Source: Agrypnia vestita (taxonomy: Eukaryota; Arthropoda; Insecta; Trichoptera; Phryganeidae). Taken from it: DNA of 64,000 nucleotides. The notes under the pieces are model-generated. The model was not told where the DNA came from, did no database searches, and saw only the letters and a list, made by a program, of their open reading frames with translations. This document shows, piece by piece, positions 11,713-23,779 of the stretch (position 1 is the stretch's first letter; every line of letters begins with the position of its first letter). A program made the translations under genes and the position numbers. The stretch spans positions 1-64,000 of the forward strand of contig JADDOH010023636.1 in assembly GCA_016648135.1 (NCBI GenBank), given 5' to 3'.

Positions 11713-12440
11713 CAGTTGTACCACGTTAATTCGAAATTTAAGGGACCTAAAAAACATTTCGAATTACGCGGAACCCCGTTAATTGGAAATTCAAAGCACC
11801 GAAAAAAAAATCTCAATGCGATTGTGAAACCGTAAAATTTATGAAAACCGTTAATTTTGTGAAAAACGAGTGTACACAATTTTATTTTTCAATTGTGTAC
11901 TTTTTTACTCACATCACCACAGCACAGTTATTAGAAATACAATCGTTCACAAATACATGAAATAATAAGACAAGTCAGTAATAACTTCTTACAAAGAAAT
12001 TTAAATATTTAACAACACCAACACACACCAGAAGAGGAATTTACAAAGGTGAAAAATAATTTTAAACGCGTTCACGTTAGCGCAATCTAAAAGTATCCGC
12101 GCATATCAAAGCTAACTGAATGCTAACTGAATTAGGATTCCCCGATTTTAGGAATCGCGACATAATATTTACGTGCCGCTACACACGCACGAGTGCGCGC
12201 GATCAAAAAGCCGCGCGGATTATTAATTTTTTAACTTATAACTTGTTGAAAGAATTTCGGATTATGCGACGCGGACTATTGACTTAAAATATGTTGATTT
12301 ATAGGGCAAGGGTCTAAAAACTATTTTGAATCACGAATCACCGGAGTTTTTCGAATTAACATTTTGGGACTTGCGTAATTAAAAATTTCGAATTATGGCA
12401 ATTTCGAATTATTGGGGTTCAAATTAACGGGGTTTTTCTG
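11713..12440. mobile_element. pogo/Tc1-mariner-type non-autonomous element, 728 bp
   Basis: The left end CAGTTGTACCACGTTAATTC and the right end AATTAACGGGGTTTTTCTG are inverted relatives (CAG...CTG, GTTAATTCGAA motif). Both are flanked by TA (11711-11712 and 12441-12442). The GTTAATTCGAA motif recurs inside both flanks. No transposase frame remains. Pogo-class TIRs commonly begin CAG with a TA duplication. Confidence 0.75.
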
Positions 12441-13149
12441 TAGCACTTTTATAAAATATTTAAGTAATAGTGTTAGTAAAACCATCAACCATCACGCTCG
12501 AACACTGCAAATACTGAACAGATTGAAATATGACTCTTGGTATTTATTTCAAGAAAAATTCAATTTACCGCATGATCAGTAGGAAACATACCTAAGACAG
12601 ACAACTTTTCAAATCTTAACATGTCTTTAATATTCTGCATCATGTGACCACGATGTCTATGTTGTGGGAAGTATTTGTATTAAAACTCTAACTGACCATC
12701 ATACTGTTTCCGTAGGCCACTCTTCTTTCCTGCTCGTTGTCTAAATGTTTACAGTGAAACTCGCTTAATAAGTTTCCCCACCAGGTACGTGTACCAAAAA
12801 AATGCATATTTTTTTGGCTTAATACATTTTTCGTTTATTTTAAAACAATTTATTAATTCCACTAAACCTTCATGAAGCGTTTGTCGGAACTCGAAAAGGT
12901 GATTTCAAACAAAACAATATATGCCAAACTTCAAAACAATGACTCTTTAGCAAGTTCCCGGAACTTCTTGATAAACAATAACATCAGCGAACTGTTGATA
13001 TCTTTATTTCAATCTGTTTCACTTTCCGCCGTTACGCATGTAATGAAATTACCTCGCCTGGACGTGATCACTCAGATGCCTTGAGACCACTGTTATCGCC
13101 TTTCTGAGCATGTATACAGTGGATACCCTGCTTCCTATATTTGTTCAAG

Positions 13150-13600
13150 CAATTTTCTGTTTCTACTAATGCCCTAACTGAGACCGGGGCGAGAGAATGT
13201 CAGTTCTGGAGACCAAGTCTCCTTGCTCTACTTTATTCCCTATCCGAGGATTACACACCTATTTAAGAGACCTCGCGTCACATCCTCCAACGTGGAGACT
13301 TTCCGTTGTCTCCGCCTCGAATCATGAACAAGAAGTCTCCCGCGCGCGAGCTCGCTGGCAGATATATAGCCCCCAAACCACCCCCTCTCCGAAGCACAGC
13401 ACGCGGCCAATAGAACATCGTTCCTCCGCTTCCTCCGCCAATCCAGCGTGTCCCAGCAAGATTCCAGTTTTGCCAGGCAAATATGCGCCCTGCCGACCGT
13501 CATTCTTCCTCAGACCTCCGGGCCGCTATCTTGCGTCATCAGAATGGAAAACAGTACGTTTGCGACAGGCAGATTTTTTAAAGCTGAGCTTGATATAGTT
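13150..13600 (-). promoter_or_regulatory. GC-rich island with CCAAT and TATA-like boxes on the minus strand
   Basis: It stands out in an AT-rich background. In the minus reading ATTGG boxes (13436-13445 and 13407-13413 on plus coordinates) precede GGGGCTATATATCTGCC (TATA-like, about 13358-13375), then a GC-rich leader. This layout resembles a core promoter or an LTR U3. Long frames are open on both strands (e.g. plus 13197-13598), as expected for GC-rich DNA, and none looks like a known protein. No gene downstream on the minus strand was recognised. Confidence 0.35.
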
Positions 13601-14810
13601 ATCACTACCGTAGAGGATTAATTCCCGTAAGATCGACGGCGAAAAATGACGCGAATCCACATTTCAAAAGTAGCTTTATGACCAGCGGGGCTTTCGCCCC
13701 AGGCTTATACCTACTGCACGTGTGCACAGCTGTGTGACAAACAAACCTTTTTCCTCGGAAAGAACAATGAATGCAATTAAGTCGGCGTTTAAGCTGGCTA
13801 ATAAAAGTAATGAAAAATAATGTTTCTTCTAGCTTGAACATATTTTAAGGTCTTGTCGGTTTGGGAATACCGCACTTAGCGACAAGGGTTAATAAATTTT
13901 ATTGCACTCGGCTCGATTCGGCAGCCGTTTTCAAAGGATCCGAAACCGAACAATAGCGGTATTTTATTTGGGAAGCAATGGATTATCGAGAAACCGACGA
14001 TAATGCTCAGGAGGGTTGAAAACATTTGCGATGTCCGAAACAATTCCCGAGATCTGTATTTGTTTTGCCTAAAATGTAATATCTGCACGTGCACGTGCGG
14101 AACAAACAAATTAGTTCTCCGCAAGGGTATGCAGAGGTTTTTAGACAGAGATATATGACGATAGATATAGATCTAAGATTATTAGCAATTTCTCCTACAT
14201 AAATTTTCTGATAATATAATGCAAGCAAGTACCAAGATAAGATTATAAATTCGCTATATGTTAGAAGATACGTAGGTATACATATAAGGAATTATTAGTA
14301 TAAAATAATAGCAATAATATTAACGTTTGTAGATGATTTTTTATGTTATTATTATCATTATTATTTTGACGCCGACGACATTGTAAATAAATAAATATAA
14401 CGTTGCGTAAATGCTAAAGTTTAAATGTTTGTAAATATATTTTTATGTGATAGTATATAATATGATTTAAAGAGTCCCTAGGCATAAGTTCTAGTTATAA
14501 TTATATTTTAATTAGTTTTATATTGTTATGATTGTTAATTAATTAAATATTAGCATTGTAAGTTTATTTGTATTGTAAGTAGATTATAAGCGCTGGTTAT
14601 AAGTATTTTATTTTTATATAAATAATCCATTTAAGGTAGATAATATGTCAATTTTATATAAAAATAGTTCTGTAATGATTATGTGTTAAATTAATATAAA
14701 TTAGAAAAATTGCCGAAATAGTGTGGAACAAAGTGCATCTCGTATGGAAAGCGTAGATAGGTACTACGAACAATGAATTTATTTAATTTAGGCCTGCGAG
14801 ATGCGTATCG
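13601..14810. other. Non-coding stretch between the two GC-rich islands
   Basis: Moderately GC up to about 14130, then AT-rich. Short overlapping frames on the minus strand (13605-13841, 13876-14228) carry no recognisable domain. I see no RNA gene or element ends. Confidence 0.3.
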
Positions 14811-15631
14811 TGTTGGGTCCATCACAGAATAACTCAGGCGTGGAGGCGGGGCCAGATAAGGGATTGTCGCCAACCAATGGCTACCCTTCTGGACGCCGAG
14901 GTGACGTCGATTGACCAACCCCGAGAAGGTAGGTCGGGCCAAGGGGACCGGCAGAGATCTGCCCTGACGGCCGACGATAAAAGCCCGGACGCCGTGCGGA
15001 ACGAAGCAGAAAAACAGTTGTCACGAGAGAAAAACAGTTGTCACGAAAGAGTAAACAGTTGTCACAAAAGTGTAAGCAGTTATCACAGTGATCTGTGATC
15101 GAGAGTGAAATAAATAGCTGCCGTCAGCTATCGGACAGCTGGCGGACGAACCGAAGTTCAGCTTCAGCAATCGTGAAGCCGGAATGGTGAAGTGAACTAG
15201 ATAGAGAGGTCGAGATCCGGTTGATTCGGAAGCAGCCAGCCGCCAGGCAATAGATGCCGGCCCCGGCGCCAACAGGACCGCGAAGGTCCATCACCCACAA
15301 GGACGAGAGGTGGCTTTGGGAGCGATCCAAGCCTCCGAACGCAGACGACGGAGACGCGAAATGACAGCAGCGCGGCGCGGCGCCGAGAAAGCCCGGCCCG
15401 CTGACTTCCTGGCCGGAAGTACCCCGGCTTCCATAACGCGACGAGGTTTCTAGGAATAAGGTAGATAATAAGATTAGACGATAGATATTGATAAGGCATT
15501 TGTAGGATTTGTACGATGTAAATTAGTATTAATTACATGTAAATATGTATAAATTTAATTATTTTTATTCAAATTCCCGCCACCTTTCTTCAGTGACCAT
15601 CTCCAAATACATAGTTTGTGATTTGATAACA
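14811..15631 (+). mobile_element. Possible solo LTR or retroelement leader, GC-rich
   Basis: It begins TGTTGGGTCCATCACAG, a typical LTR start, and may end GATTTGATAACA (TG...CA). Inside are a TATA-like GATAAAAGCC (14978-14987), AATAAA (15109-15114) and a 20-21 bp tandem repeat. No target duplication matches (TATCG against CCACA), and no primer-binding site or pol gene follows. A CpG-rich host promoter or leader is an alternative. Confidence 0.35.
15014..15087 (+). repeat. 20-21 bp tandem repeat, four copies
   Basis: ACAGTTGTCAC starts at 15014, 15034 and 15055, with a diverged GCAGTTATCAC at 15076. The spacing is 20-21 bases with AGAGAAA/AAAGAGTAA/AAAAGTGTAA linkers. It lies in the leader-like part of the GC-rich block. 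Confidence 0.85.
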
Positions 15632-16261
15632 CCACAGAGCGGCAAGCTAGCCGGAGATCTGCCCTCTGAGAGGTGGAGATCAGAACCCACCCAGGTGTAA
15701 ATCATTTCAAGCTGTTTTCAATTTCAAGCAAAAATTTATCTTGAAAGCCCTTCCTTCTATTATTATAAATCGTGAAATAACATAGAGAAATATATTTCTC
15801 CCAAGTTATAATACAAATAATTTTGCCGCGAGTACCTACCTACGTAAAATGGGTGTGCGTAAGTTTCTCTACGAAATCTATCGGCAAACATGCTGGGACA
15901 GATCTGTCGAACGTATATATTTGTAATTTGTATAGAGAACAGACAGATAGACATTGAGTTTTATAGATATACATTATAATGTTTAAAATCTGATAATGTT
16001 CCATATTTGGAGAAATCATAGCCCATTTCATCGAGAGCTGTTTCGTCGAATGTCTCGACGAGCGGCGAGGCAAGACGCGAGCGCGTATGTGTAAAACCGG
16101 GGTAAGAGTGAATACATATTTCATTTCCGAACGTATTTACATTTACGCCCAATTCGATGGCATTCGATGACGATTGACATTCCACGTAAGGTGACGAGTT
16201 TGTTCAATTGATCGCTACATTGATCAAGGCGATGCGTTGAGTGTACACACCTACTGTACAA

Positions 16262-16580
16262 CTATACTAATATATAAAGAGGTAAAGTTTGTAAGTTTGG
16301 ATGTAGGAGGTAATCTCCGAAACTACTCATCCGATTTCAAAAATTCTTTCAGCAATATTTAGAGTGGACTTTCAGGGTAGACCTATTTTACAACTAAAGT
16401 CGATGAAAAAATGGTCGAGCGATACGTTTCTTACGAACGCTGCCTGTTACCGTTAGGTAAGAGATATTTAAATACTTTCTACAGAGAAGTTGTAGAACTC
16501 AAAAAGTTATATAAAAGAGTCCGCAACGACATAATTTAATTACTAAAAATCTACGCGTACGAAGCCGCGGACACAGCTAG
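16262..16580 (+). mobile_element. Helitron/Lep1-like non-autonomous element
   Basis: It starts near TATATAAAGAGGTAAAGTTT and ends GCGGACACAGCTAG before a T. A CTAG 3' end followed by T fits Helitron termini, and TATAAAGAGG...CGCGGRCACAGCTAGT is a pattern I associate with widespread insect elements. A truncated relative occurs at 25306-25500 (shared ACCTATTTTACAACTAAAG and TTACGAACGCTGCCT). The 5' TC end was not located. Confidence 0.6.
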
Positions 16581-17700
16581 TATTTATATAAAAAAAAGTT
16601 TAGGTACAAGTTTATATTAAACTCACAAAAAAGAGATAAATTTTAGGAATGACGTCCAAATGTACATATTTGCGAATAACTCTTTTTTTACAAATTGCAC
16701 CTTTACCAAGTAGGCCAGAATATGGGTATTCTCGTGATTAAAACATTTCATAAATTATAAATATTCATTAATGTTTTCACTCTGTACCTACTTATGTGTA
16801 GAAATTAAAATTCTGAAAAAATGTAGGTAGGTACTTTGTAAAATTGTATGCGATTTTTATTTTTATTTGTATATCTGTTTCAATACGCGATTTAAATTAC
16901 AGTAGAAGTAAATTTGTTTACACCCAATTTATATTTGGATTCCGATTAATTTTTGTTTTAATATTATTAATTGAAGATATTCTCAATTTTTTCAATCTAG
17001 ATAGCTTACCTTTTTTCAGGTAACTTTTATAATTTCATTTAACATTTAGGTTTGTATAGAGATGATTGCATATTTTTTATTGTTTAAATCCTTTTAATAA
17101 GATTGTAAATAAAATATTTTTAACAGTGATTGAATTTTTTTTTTTGGTGACTTTGTCTTATGTCCCCTCGGGAATTATCAACTATTTACGTAAGTAGGTT
17201 ATATTTTGCAGATACGTATATTTTCTAAAACTTATTTTTTAAATAAAATATTCTTCAATTTTCATAATATGTATAAACGAAAATTGAATTGAAATGCAAA
17301 ATTACAAACAAGTGTAACTAATATTGACAATATTGAAATCACTGTTAATATGTTTTCACGCCTAATAAGATTTTATTTGCTGATCCCTTGAAAAACGTAT
17401 TAAGAGAGTTTTACTATATTTATCATTTCTTACTATGTACACCTGTATTCTCTTTTTTTAAAGTTTAAATATAGTAATTAATAGAATTATATCACTTTAC
17501 AATGATGTATCACACGACAATTATATCACATTGACATTTAAAAAAAAATTCAACTTTTTTTAACATTAGTAAACATATCAACATTTTTCAAAATTTGGTA
17601 AAACAAGCTTCTACTCCTGACTATCCCCATAAGCGTGTGATGACTTAATAACTTGTCAAAATACAAAGTATTAATTGAAGCATTTCTCTGTTTATTAATT
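16581..17700. other. AT-rich stretch without recognised features
   Basis: Very AT-rich sequence with several poly-T runs. No open frame with domain similarity, no RNA gene and no clear element ends. Confidence 0.4.
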
Positions 17701-18943
17701 AGGGTGTCCTTTATATGACCAAAAAAAATTTTTTTTCAATTTTGAAAACGCATACCCCCAACTTTTTTATCACTACCTACATACCTCCAACTTTTTTACA
17801 ACTACCTACAATGGCCTACTCAGATATGAAATTTCATCCATGTACGATGATTCTAACCCGTGCCAACAAGGCTCCAAAGTTTTTCAAAAAAAAGAGAAAT
17901 TCACCTCTTCTTGATATGATGGTAGTTTAAAATGTTCCATAATTTTTAATTGATAAAATAAACCAAAACATCTACAAATAATGAGGAAATATATTTAAAG
18001 TTAAAAAAAAAACATTTTTTAATTAATATATTTTTTCTTTAGCATCTCCTTTTTGCAGTCAGGGAACAGTTTTCTGAACATAGCGTAAAAGCTGCTTCTG
18101 TTCTTCCTGAGCTGTTATATTGGCATGAAAATCTTGCATTAATTTCACAGCTCTTTCTGCAGTATCGTTGACTGCTTTAAGACAGTTAACTTTTCTTCTT
18201 GCGTCCTTAAAAATAATATTTTCTTTCCATGACGTAACGCTACCTTGAAGGAAAGTGCTTTCAATCTTGAAAATAAATTCGTGCTTGAGGTGGACACAAG
18301 CTGATCCAAAGTTTTATTTGAAACATTAGAAACAATAAAATACATATCAAACAAGTTATCCAAATGCATTTGGAATTTTTCTGCTCGCCGTTTGTGAATT
18401 TCTTGGGATTTTGTATTATTATTTTGAAGTCCCAGCCAAATACGATAAATATCAATAAAGTTTCTTAACACAATTTGGAAGTGATTTCGTAAGTATTCTT
18501 GCCTCTTCCCAGCAAATAACACATTCACGAGTAACTAGATTAGCGTTTTCACTAACAGTCAATTTAACTTCACAAATATTGAAAAACAACACCGCAAGAA
18601 CTTATTGATTTGATGGTAATTTTGCAACTGTTATTTGGTGATTTGCCTCCCAACTAACAATATACTTTTTTAAGAACTTTTTAATTCAACCGAAATTTTA
18701 TTCAAATTAAGTAAACTGTATTGATATCGCAAACAATTGTATTTGAATAATGACAAGGTGAGTGCGTGCCGCCCGTCTCTTGTACTCTAGAGTAACTTGT
18801 ATGAAAATGTTGCGACCCAATTCGGCACGGGTTAATGTGTTCCAAATTAACTGAAATTTGGCATGCTAGTGTTTTACAGCAATACAAAAAAAATTAGACC
18901 CTATGCATTCAAAAATTGTCGAGTTTAAAATAAGGGACACTAT
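17701..18943 (-). mobile_element. Decayed DNA transposon with terminal inverted repeats
   Basis: The ends are AGGGTGTCCTTTAT (17701-17714) and ATAAGGGACACTAT (18930-18943), inverted matches over GTGTCC[T/C]TTAT. Inside is a frameshifted minus-strand gene. The superfamily is not determined; the target duplication is unclear. Confidence 0.5.
18065..18528 (-). pseudogene. Frameshifted element-encoded protein of an uncharacterised arthropod family
   Basis: The first frame (18528 to 18145) has a basic helical segment containing KSQEIHKRRAEKFQ and LDNLFDMYF. After a frame change near 18180 the reading continues NDTAERAVKLMQDF and ITAQEEQKQLLR before a stop. From memory this pattern (LFD, then a DTAERAV and EEQKQ tail) belongs to a repeated, uncharacterised arthropod protein family; I cannot name it. 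The broken frame and flanking inverted repeats indicate a dead transposon gene. Confidence 0.5.
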
Positions 18944-19474
18944 ACTGTTTATATTTATTACCTATCAAATTATCGACACATGATCAGATGTTTATTATTT
19001 TAAAAACATGGGTATTATAAAATGATAACAATAATAATTTTCTTTAATTTAATAAACATATCATATCATTCAATGAAAGTAAATCATTTTTGAAGTGGTG
19101 CCTGATAAATCTAATATGACACAATTATTACAAGCCATGAACTAAAACTGATAGCAAGTGAGTTGTTACGCTGATAAGAAAATGGGCTGAAAAATCTTTA
19201 GAGAAGAAACATCGAGATCACGTTTATTATTTTATTGTGAAATACTTAACTAAGTGCAGAGAAATATTTTTAAAACTTATATACAGTAAAATGCCAATTA
19301 CACGGGGCTCAATTTTCCGTGGTGCAATGTTTTTCTATTAATCTTAAAACATAAATTTTCTCAAGTTTTTAATGTATGTCCACATTTCAAAAATTACTAA
19401 AAGAATGTTACAAACTAAAGTGTGGTAAAATCTATGTCGCCATCACATGCAATATGATTTATTATTATACGATG

Positions 19475-19630
19475 GCATGATGGTAAGAGCTAATTGCAGA
19501 CATTAATAGCTGTGTAGTGGTCACTATCACCGTGCAGTGGCTAGTACAGCTGATAGCCAATTTCAGATATGCATAGCCGCGTAGCGGTCAGTATTGCCGC
19601 TTGCATAACCGCTAGTTAGAATTAGTGTTT
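19475..19630 (+). repeat. GC-rich dispersed repeat, family member 1
   Basis: Two imperfect units, AGCTAATTGCAGACATTAAT then AGCCAATTTCAGATATGCAT, are each followed by GTGTAGTGGTCACTATCACC or CGCGTAGCGGTCAGTATTGC. The same pattern recurs at 47758-48045. No coding potential. Confidence 0.6.
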
Positions 19631-19830
19631 TTCAATTACTCTGAGTAAAGTTTTCCCTAATTGCCATGGATCATCGATACTGTTGTATCACTGAATTTCA
19701 AAAAAGTATTAATTTTATTATGATATTGATAGCTACCGCGCTTGGTAAAACATTTATAATTCAATTTTATTTATTATATTTTAAAAATACATATTAAACA
19801 ATTTATTAAACATGAAATAAGCATCTTTAG

Positions 19831-19877
19831 GCCCTCGACCCTACTAGGACAAGGGTATGAAGATGATGATGATTAAA
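19831..19877 (+). mobile_element. Retroposon 3' tail
   Basis: CCCTACTAGGACAAGGGTAT followed by GAAGATGATGATGAT matches the tail at 40216-40258 (CCTACTAGGACAAGGGGATG, AAGATGACGATGAC). Two copies of the same end with a GAT/GAC-rich simple tail indicate a non-LTR retroposon family. Confidence 0.6.
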
Positions 19878-21502
19878 TATTGATATAATAAGCTTCCCGA
19901 TTTTTATTTATGCTTTTGAAATCATTAAAAACATTTTTTCCTTTTTCAGTGATCAAATAGAACAAATATTGATAGATGGACGGGTTAGTAGTTTCAACAG
20001 CCGAAGAAAGTGTATGAGAAGATATATGACAGAAGAGTGTGGCATTCTACCCTCACAGAGAAACAGTGTGATCCTAAGTTAATTAATTAGAGTCTTGTAT
20101 ATTCATTATTTATGTTTTTATAGTTAACTCATTACCGGATACTTGAATTACTATTACTTACTGTGGATTTAATGTTCAATGAGATTATGATAAGATTAGA
20201 TTCTGCTAATCAAAAAATAGATTTTGTGCACCCACTTTTTAATTTGATAGCACTTAACAGTTCTAGATAAAAAGTATATTAGAATATTCACAATCTGATG
20301 ACTCGATAATAACAACTTCCCAACACACTTAAAATATCACACCTTAATTAATATACATGTACTTCAAAAAGAAAGGTCACTTAGATAAATAATTGAATGA
20401 GATGGCGTTTACTTTATGGAAATCTATTTTAAAAATAATGAATAAAAGCAGCATTTTTTGTTTTTTTCCACTAGTTTAATTTCCACTAGCTTAACAATTT
20501 CTGAAACATGTGTTTCAGAAACCTCAGTTTCCTTCTTCAGGTGAGCATAGATTGAAGTATATGGGAGTGATGTGGGGTGGGAGTGGGTTTTGGAAGTGGA
20601 GGGGGTATCCAGGTGGTGGGAGTGGGATCATTGTGAGAAAGGGTGAAGTAAAGAGTTGTATGTATTTAATTATTGATGATGTTATTTTGTGAATTTAAGC
20701 TGTTATGAATTTTAACAAGTTTTTCTAAATTATTTTGTTTTAATCCGTCACAGGAGTAGGTATGTGGCATTAGACTAATCACTCAACAATAATAGAGTGC
20801 CACCATGATAACTAGGCGTGCAAGGGAGGTCGCCACTGTCGCAAAACAGAAGTTGCCAGGTTGTAAATTTATTACAGAATACATAATGTACTGAATGTCC
20901 GGTGACCAGTGTCAATATAAATTTGATCGGGTAACAGCGCGCTCCGCGGCAGCCGCTCTATCTGTCAAACTAACAGACGGTAATATCGGTCCATTATTTG
21001 CTTTTTCAGCTTCGCAAAACTTTAATACTTCATTGGCAATTGTTCTTGCACCACCCCGGACTGTTTTGGTTGTTTTGGACATAATAATTCAGTGTATATT
21101 GGTAATCAAGATGTCACAGCTCCCGAGCAAATACAAAATTGTACTGAAGTACAGGGCGAGGGGTTGCCGCCGGGTGCGGGCGGGGCGGGTTTTAGTTCCA
21201 ATCCTGCCGCACGCCAAGTTATGTTGGGCAGGCAATGGTATATAACTAACTAACTAAAAGTCACTTAAGTCACTAAGTCGCATGTGTGGAAAATCTATAT
21301 ATGATGGAATAAATATGGATCAACTTGCAGAATAGTCGGTAGAATAAAGAAAGAGACAATGTCATGATCTGGTCTAATCTGGTCTGATAGTCAAGGAGGG
21401 GACTGTAAAGAAAATTCATAAGCCGAGAGATGAAAGCAACGGAAACAGACAAACTAAATATTATAGGGCTGTTAATCCAACAACATGAGAAGATGTATGA
21501 AA

Positions 21503-21562
21503 GTGGATGAGGCGAGAGTGGTGAGCCAGGACAGAAGTGTGTGGAGGTCTATACTCTCTGTC
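21503..21562 (+). mobile_element. Short reverse-transcriptase C-terminal remnant
   Basis: The frame reads VDEARVVSQDRSVWRSILSV then stop. The R..W[RK]S.. ending near DEAR..DR is typical of the extreme C-terminus of insect non-LTR polyproteins. Upstream codons are too decayed to follow. Confidence 0.45.
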
Positions 21563-22195
21563 TGAATCAGCGTGGTGTTAAGTTAGTAGCAGGGACGTGC
21601 AGTGAGATCAAGAAGCATGACTTTTCCTAAGCATATATTTTGAAAAGAAACCGAAATAAGAGATATATCGCGTTATATTCCTATAACAATAATTAAGGCG
21701 GCACATTCACTGCAAATGCATATTTTGGCGTTTTTTATGAAAATGTGGGTTTTTATTATTCATTTATATCAGAATGTATATGATAGACTGAATTTTTTTA
21801 GGACGATAACTTAGATAGAACTTTTGTTCATATACAAAAGTAATAAACTGAAAATTATTTTCAATAATTAAGAAAATATAAACATTAATCGAGAGGCCGC
21901 AGTCAAAAAATCGTTTTTATTGTTGAAAGACAAAGAGATGTTTGCTTTATATTTGTATGTGGGCACAATATGTTTTTTTATGCACATAAAGTTTACTTAA
22001 TTATCTAGAATCCGTACTAAGGAAATTAAGAAATATTCAATATTAGTAATGTTATAATGTTTTAAACTTGCAAGAAATTTTTACGATTTTGACAAATTTC
22101 CAATGCTTTTTTTTTTCATATAAAGAGATGATTTTAAACAATATATTGTATTTACTCCTGCACTTTGAGACTTCAAGATTTAAATATTTCTAGTC

Positions 22196-23239
22196 TTCTG
22201 CCATTAAAATATTTAATTTTGATTTTTTATATATGTTCTATATATTAAGTTTTATAGTATTTTATAGCACGCATAGATTTTTAGTACATTTTGATTGCGC
22301 CTATTTTGAAACAATCTGAAGCATTTGCAGCTTTCCCATAACAAAACAATGTGCTACCCACGCAGAGCCACCCCCACCAAACTCGCATATTTTCGATGTG
22401 ACACCAAGGGCTATCCACCACCATAACCAACGGTGGGTGGTTGTTGCTGGTTGTGGAGAAAACTTGGCGGATAGGGAAAACAGGGGGTTTCGTTTAATAT
22501 ATATATATATTATATAATTCTATAATCTATATATATATATCTATCATATCTATCTTCTTATATATATATATTGTATCGTCAAGGTTTTCATGGGTGTTAG
22601 AAATGTTAGTTTTAATTTCTTTGGGGATAACCTGCGTCAAAATCTGGTCCTCAGAAGGACCATTCGTCAACCGACGTTTCGCCTGAATCACAACAGGCAT
22701 CTTCAGGGTGTCTTGTTAATACATTTCCATCACGAGGGGCAGTGCGAGCACGTCCGTTTCGGAAGCTCATTACCAAGTGAGGTCTGGCAAGTCAAAATCT
22801 CAATTTGGGTACTTTGGTCATTATTGGCCTTAATGGGTTTTGGGAATTTCGTATTAAACATTGGGTGTTCCCGGCCGTTGTTGGCAGCCAGACAAACGCC
22901 ATTAAGGCCAACAACGGCCGGGAACACCCAATATTTAATACGAAATTCCCAAAAACCAGCCAATAATGACCAAAGTACCTAAATTTAGATTTTGACTTGC
23001 CAGACCTCACTTGGTAATGCTTCCAATACGAACAGACATGCTCGCTTGCCCCTCGTAACGGAAATTTATTAACGAGACACCCTGAAGATGCCTGTTGTGA
23101 TTCAGGCGAAACATCGGTTTACGAATGGTCCTTCTGAGGACTAGATTTTGACGCAGGTTATCCCCAAAGAAATTAATACTAACATATATATGTAGTGTTC
23201 TGCCATTTAAATATTTAATTTTGATTTTTTATATATGTT
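22196..23239 (+). repeat. 42-bp direct repeats flanking the large palindrome
   Basis: Positions 22196-22237 and 23198-23239 carry the same 42 bases, starting TTCTGCCATT, with one mismatch. Everything between them, a (TA)n-rich stretch plus the palindrome, looks like an insertion or duplication within the hAT element. Confidence 0.85.
22603..23184. repeat. Large near-perfect palindrome, about 580 bp
   Basis: The left arm runs from TGTTAGTTTTAATTTCTTTG and the right arm ends AAGAAATTAATACTAACA. The arms, about 280 bp each, meet near GGCAGCCAGACAAACGCC (22884-22901). Both contain the complement of CCTGAAGATGCCTGTTGTGA followed by TTCAGGCGAAAC, and an outer TTTGACGCAGGTTATCCCC. The same outer end occurs singly at 61860-61955. 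This suggests two copies of one retroelement end joined head to head. Confidence 0.9.
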
Positions 23240-23779
23240 TAAATAAAAGTTATGCTTCTTCTTCTCACAGCACGCCCCTAGTTAGTAGTTAGTTAGTGAA
23301 AGAAATTTATACAATATTATAAAAACTACAGAGATAGCTTAATAAATTTTAAATCTTTCAGAAATATATTTTATAAAATTGTGCATTTTTAAAAACTTAC
23401 TCGCAAATAGCACCACAAAAAGAATAGTAAACAAAATATGATGTATCCAAACAAATATACAAAACTTAATCAGATACTAGCGACGAGAAGGTTGTTTAGT
23501 AACTGAAAAAACTACTTGTAGGTACTGAGTTTTATAAGTATGTAGGTACTTAGAAATAACATGCAAGGAAACTCCAACTGTGGGATGCAATAAATAATGT
23601 TGATTTTTTTATCATTGCAATAAATTTTCATGAATATAAGCCATGCAAAGAATAAACATCTCGCATGTCTCAGACACATACACATATCATCACCAGCCCT
23701 GAATAGAATGTGTTTTTCCTACATATCTCACCATTGTGCTTTGAATGCAATCCGAAGCAAAACAAGCAGTACACAATGG

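Larger units (their letters stand above)
18944..21502. other. Repeat-rich intergenic stretch
   Basis: It contains the GC-rich dispersed repeat at 19475-19630, a retroposon 3' tail at 19831-19877 and a GC-rich plus-strand open frame at 20895-21245 with no recognised domain. The TATAACTAACTAACTAA motif at 21238-21254 resembles the tail of the non-LTR family seen at 4.5 and 42.1 kb. No host gene seen. Confidence 0.4.
21590..23280. mobile_element. hAT-type element with perfect 8-bp target duplication
   Basis: Left end CAGGGACGTGCAGTGAGATC; right end (reverse complement) TAGGGGCGTGCTGTGAGAAG. GTTAGTAG is present on both sides (21582-21589 and 23281-23288). The 8-bp duplication and [C/T]AGGG[A/G]CGTGC termini are typical of hAT. 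No transposase was recognised; the 1691 bp contain a large palindrome (22603-23184). An inverted copy of the left interior occurs at 58500-58735. Confidence 0.85.

Noticed and set aside
13197..13598. 133-codon Arg/Pro/Ser-rich protein
   Set aside because: GC-rich DNA is open on both strands here; no motif or splice context supports coding.
20895..21245. 116-codon plus-strand frame as a gene
   Set aside because: No recognisable domain, GC-driven openness, no promoter or splice evidence.
22683..22735. Hammerhead ribozymes in the palindrome arms
   Set aside because: CTGAAGATG...CGAAAC strings are present and stem II can form, but I could not pair stem I; weaker than 28576-28614.
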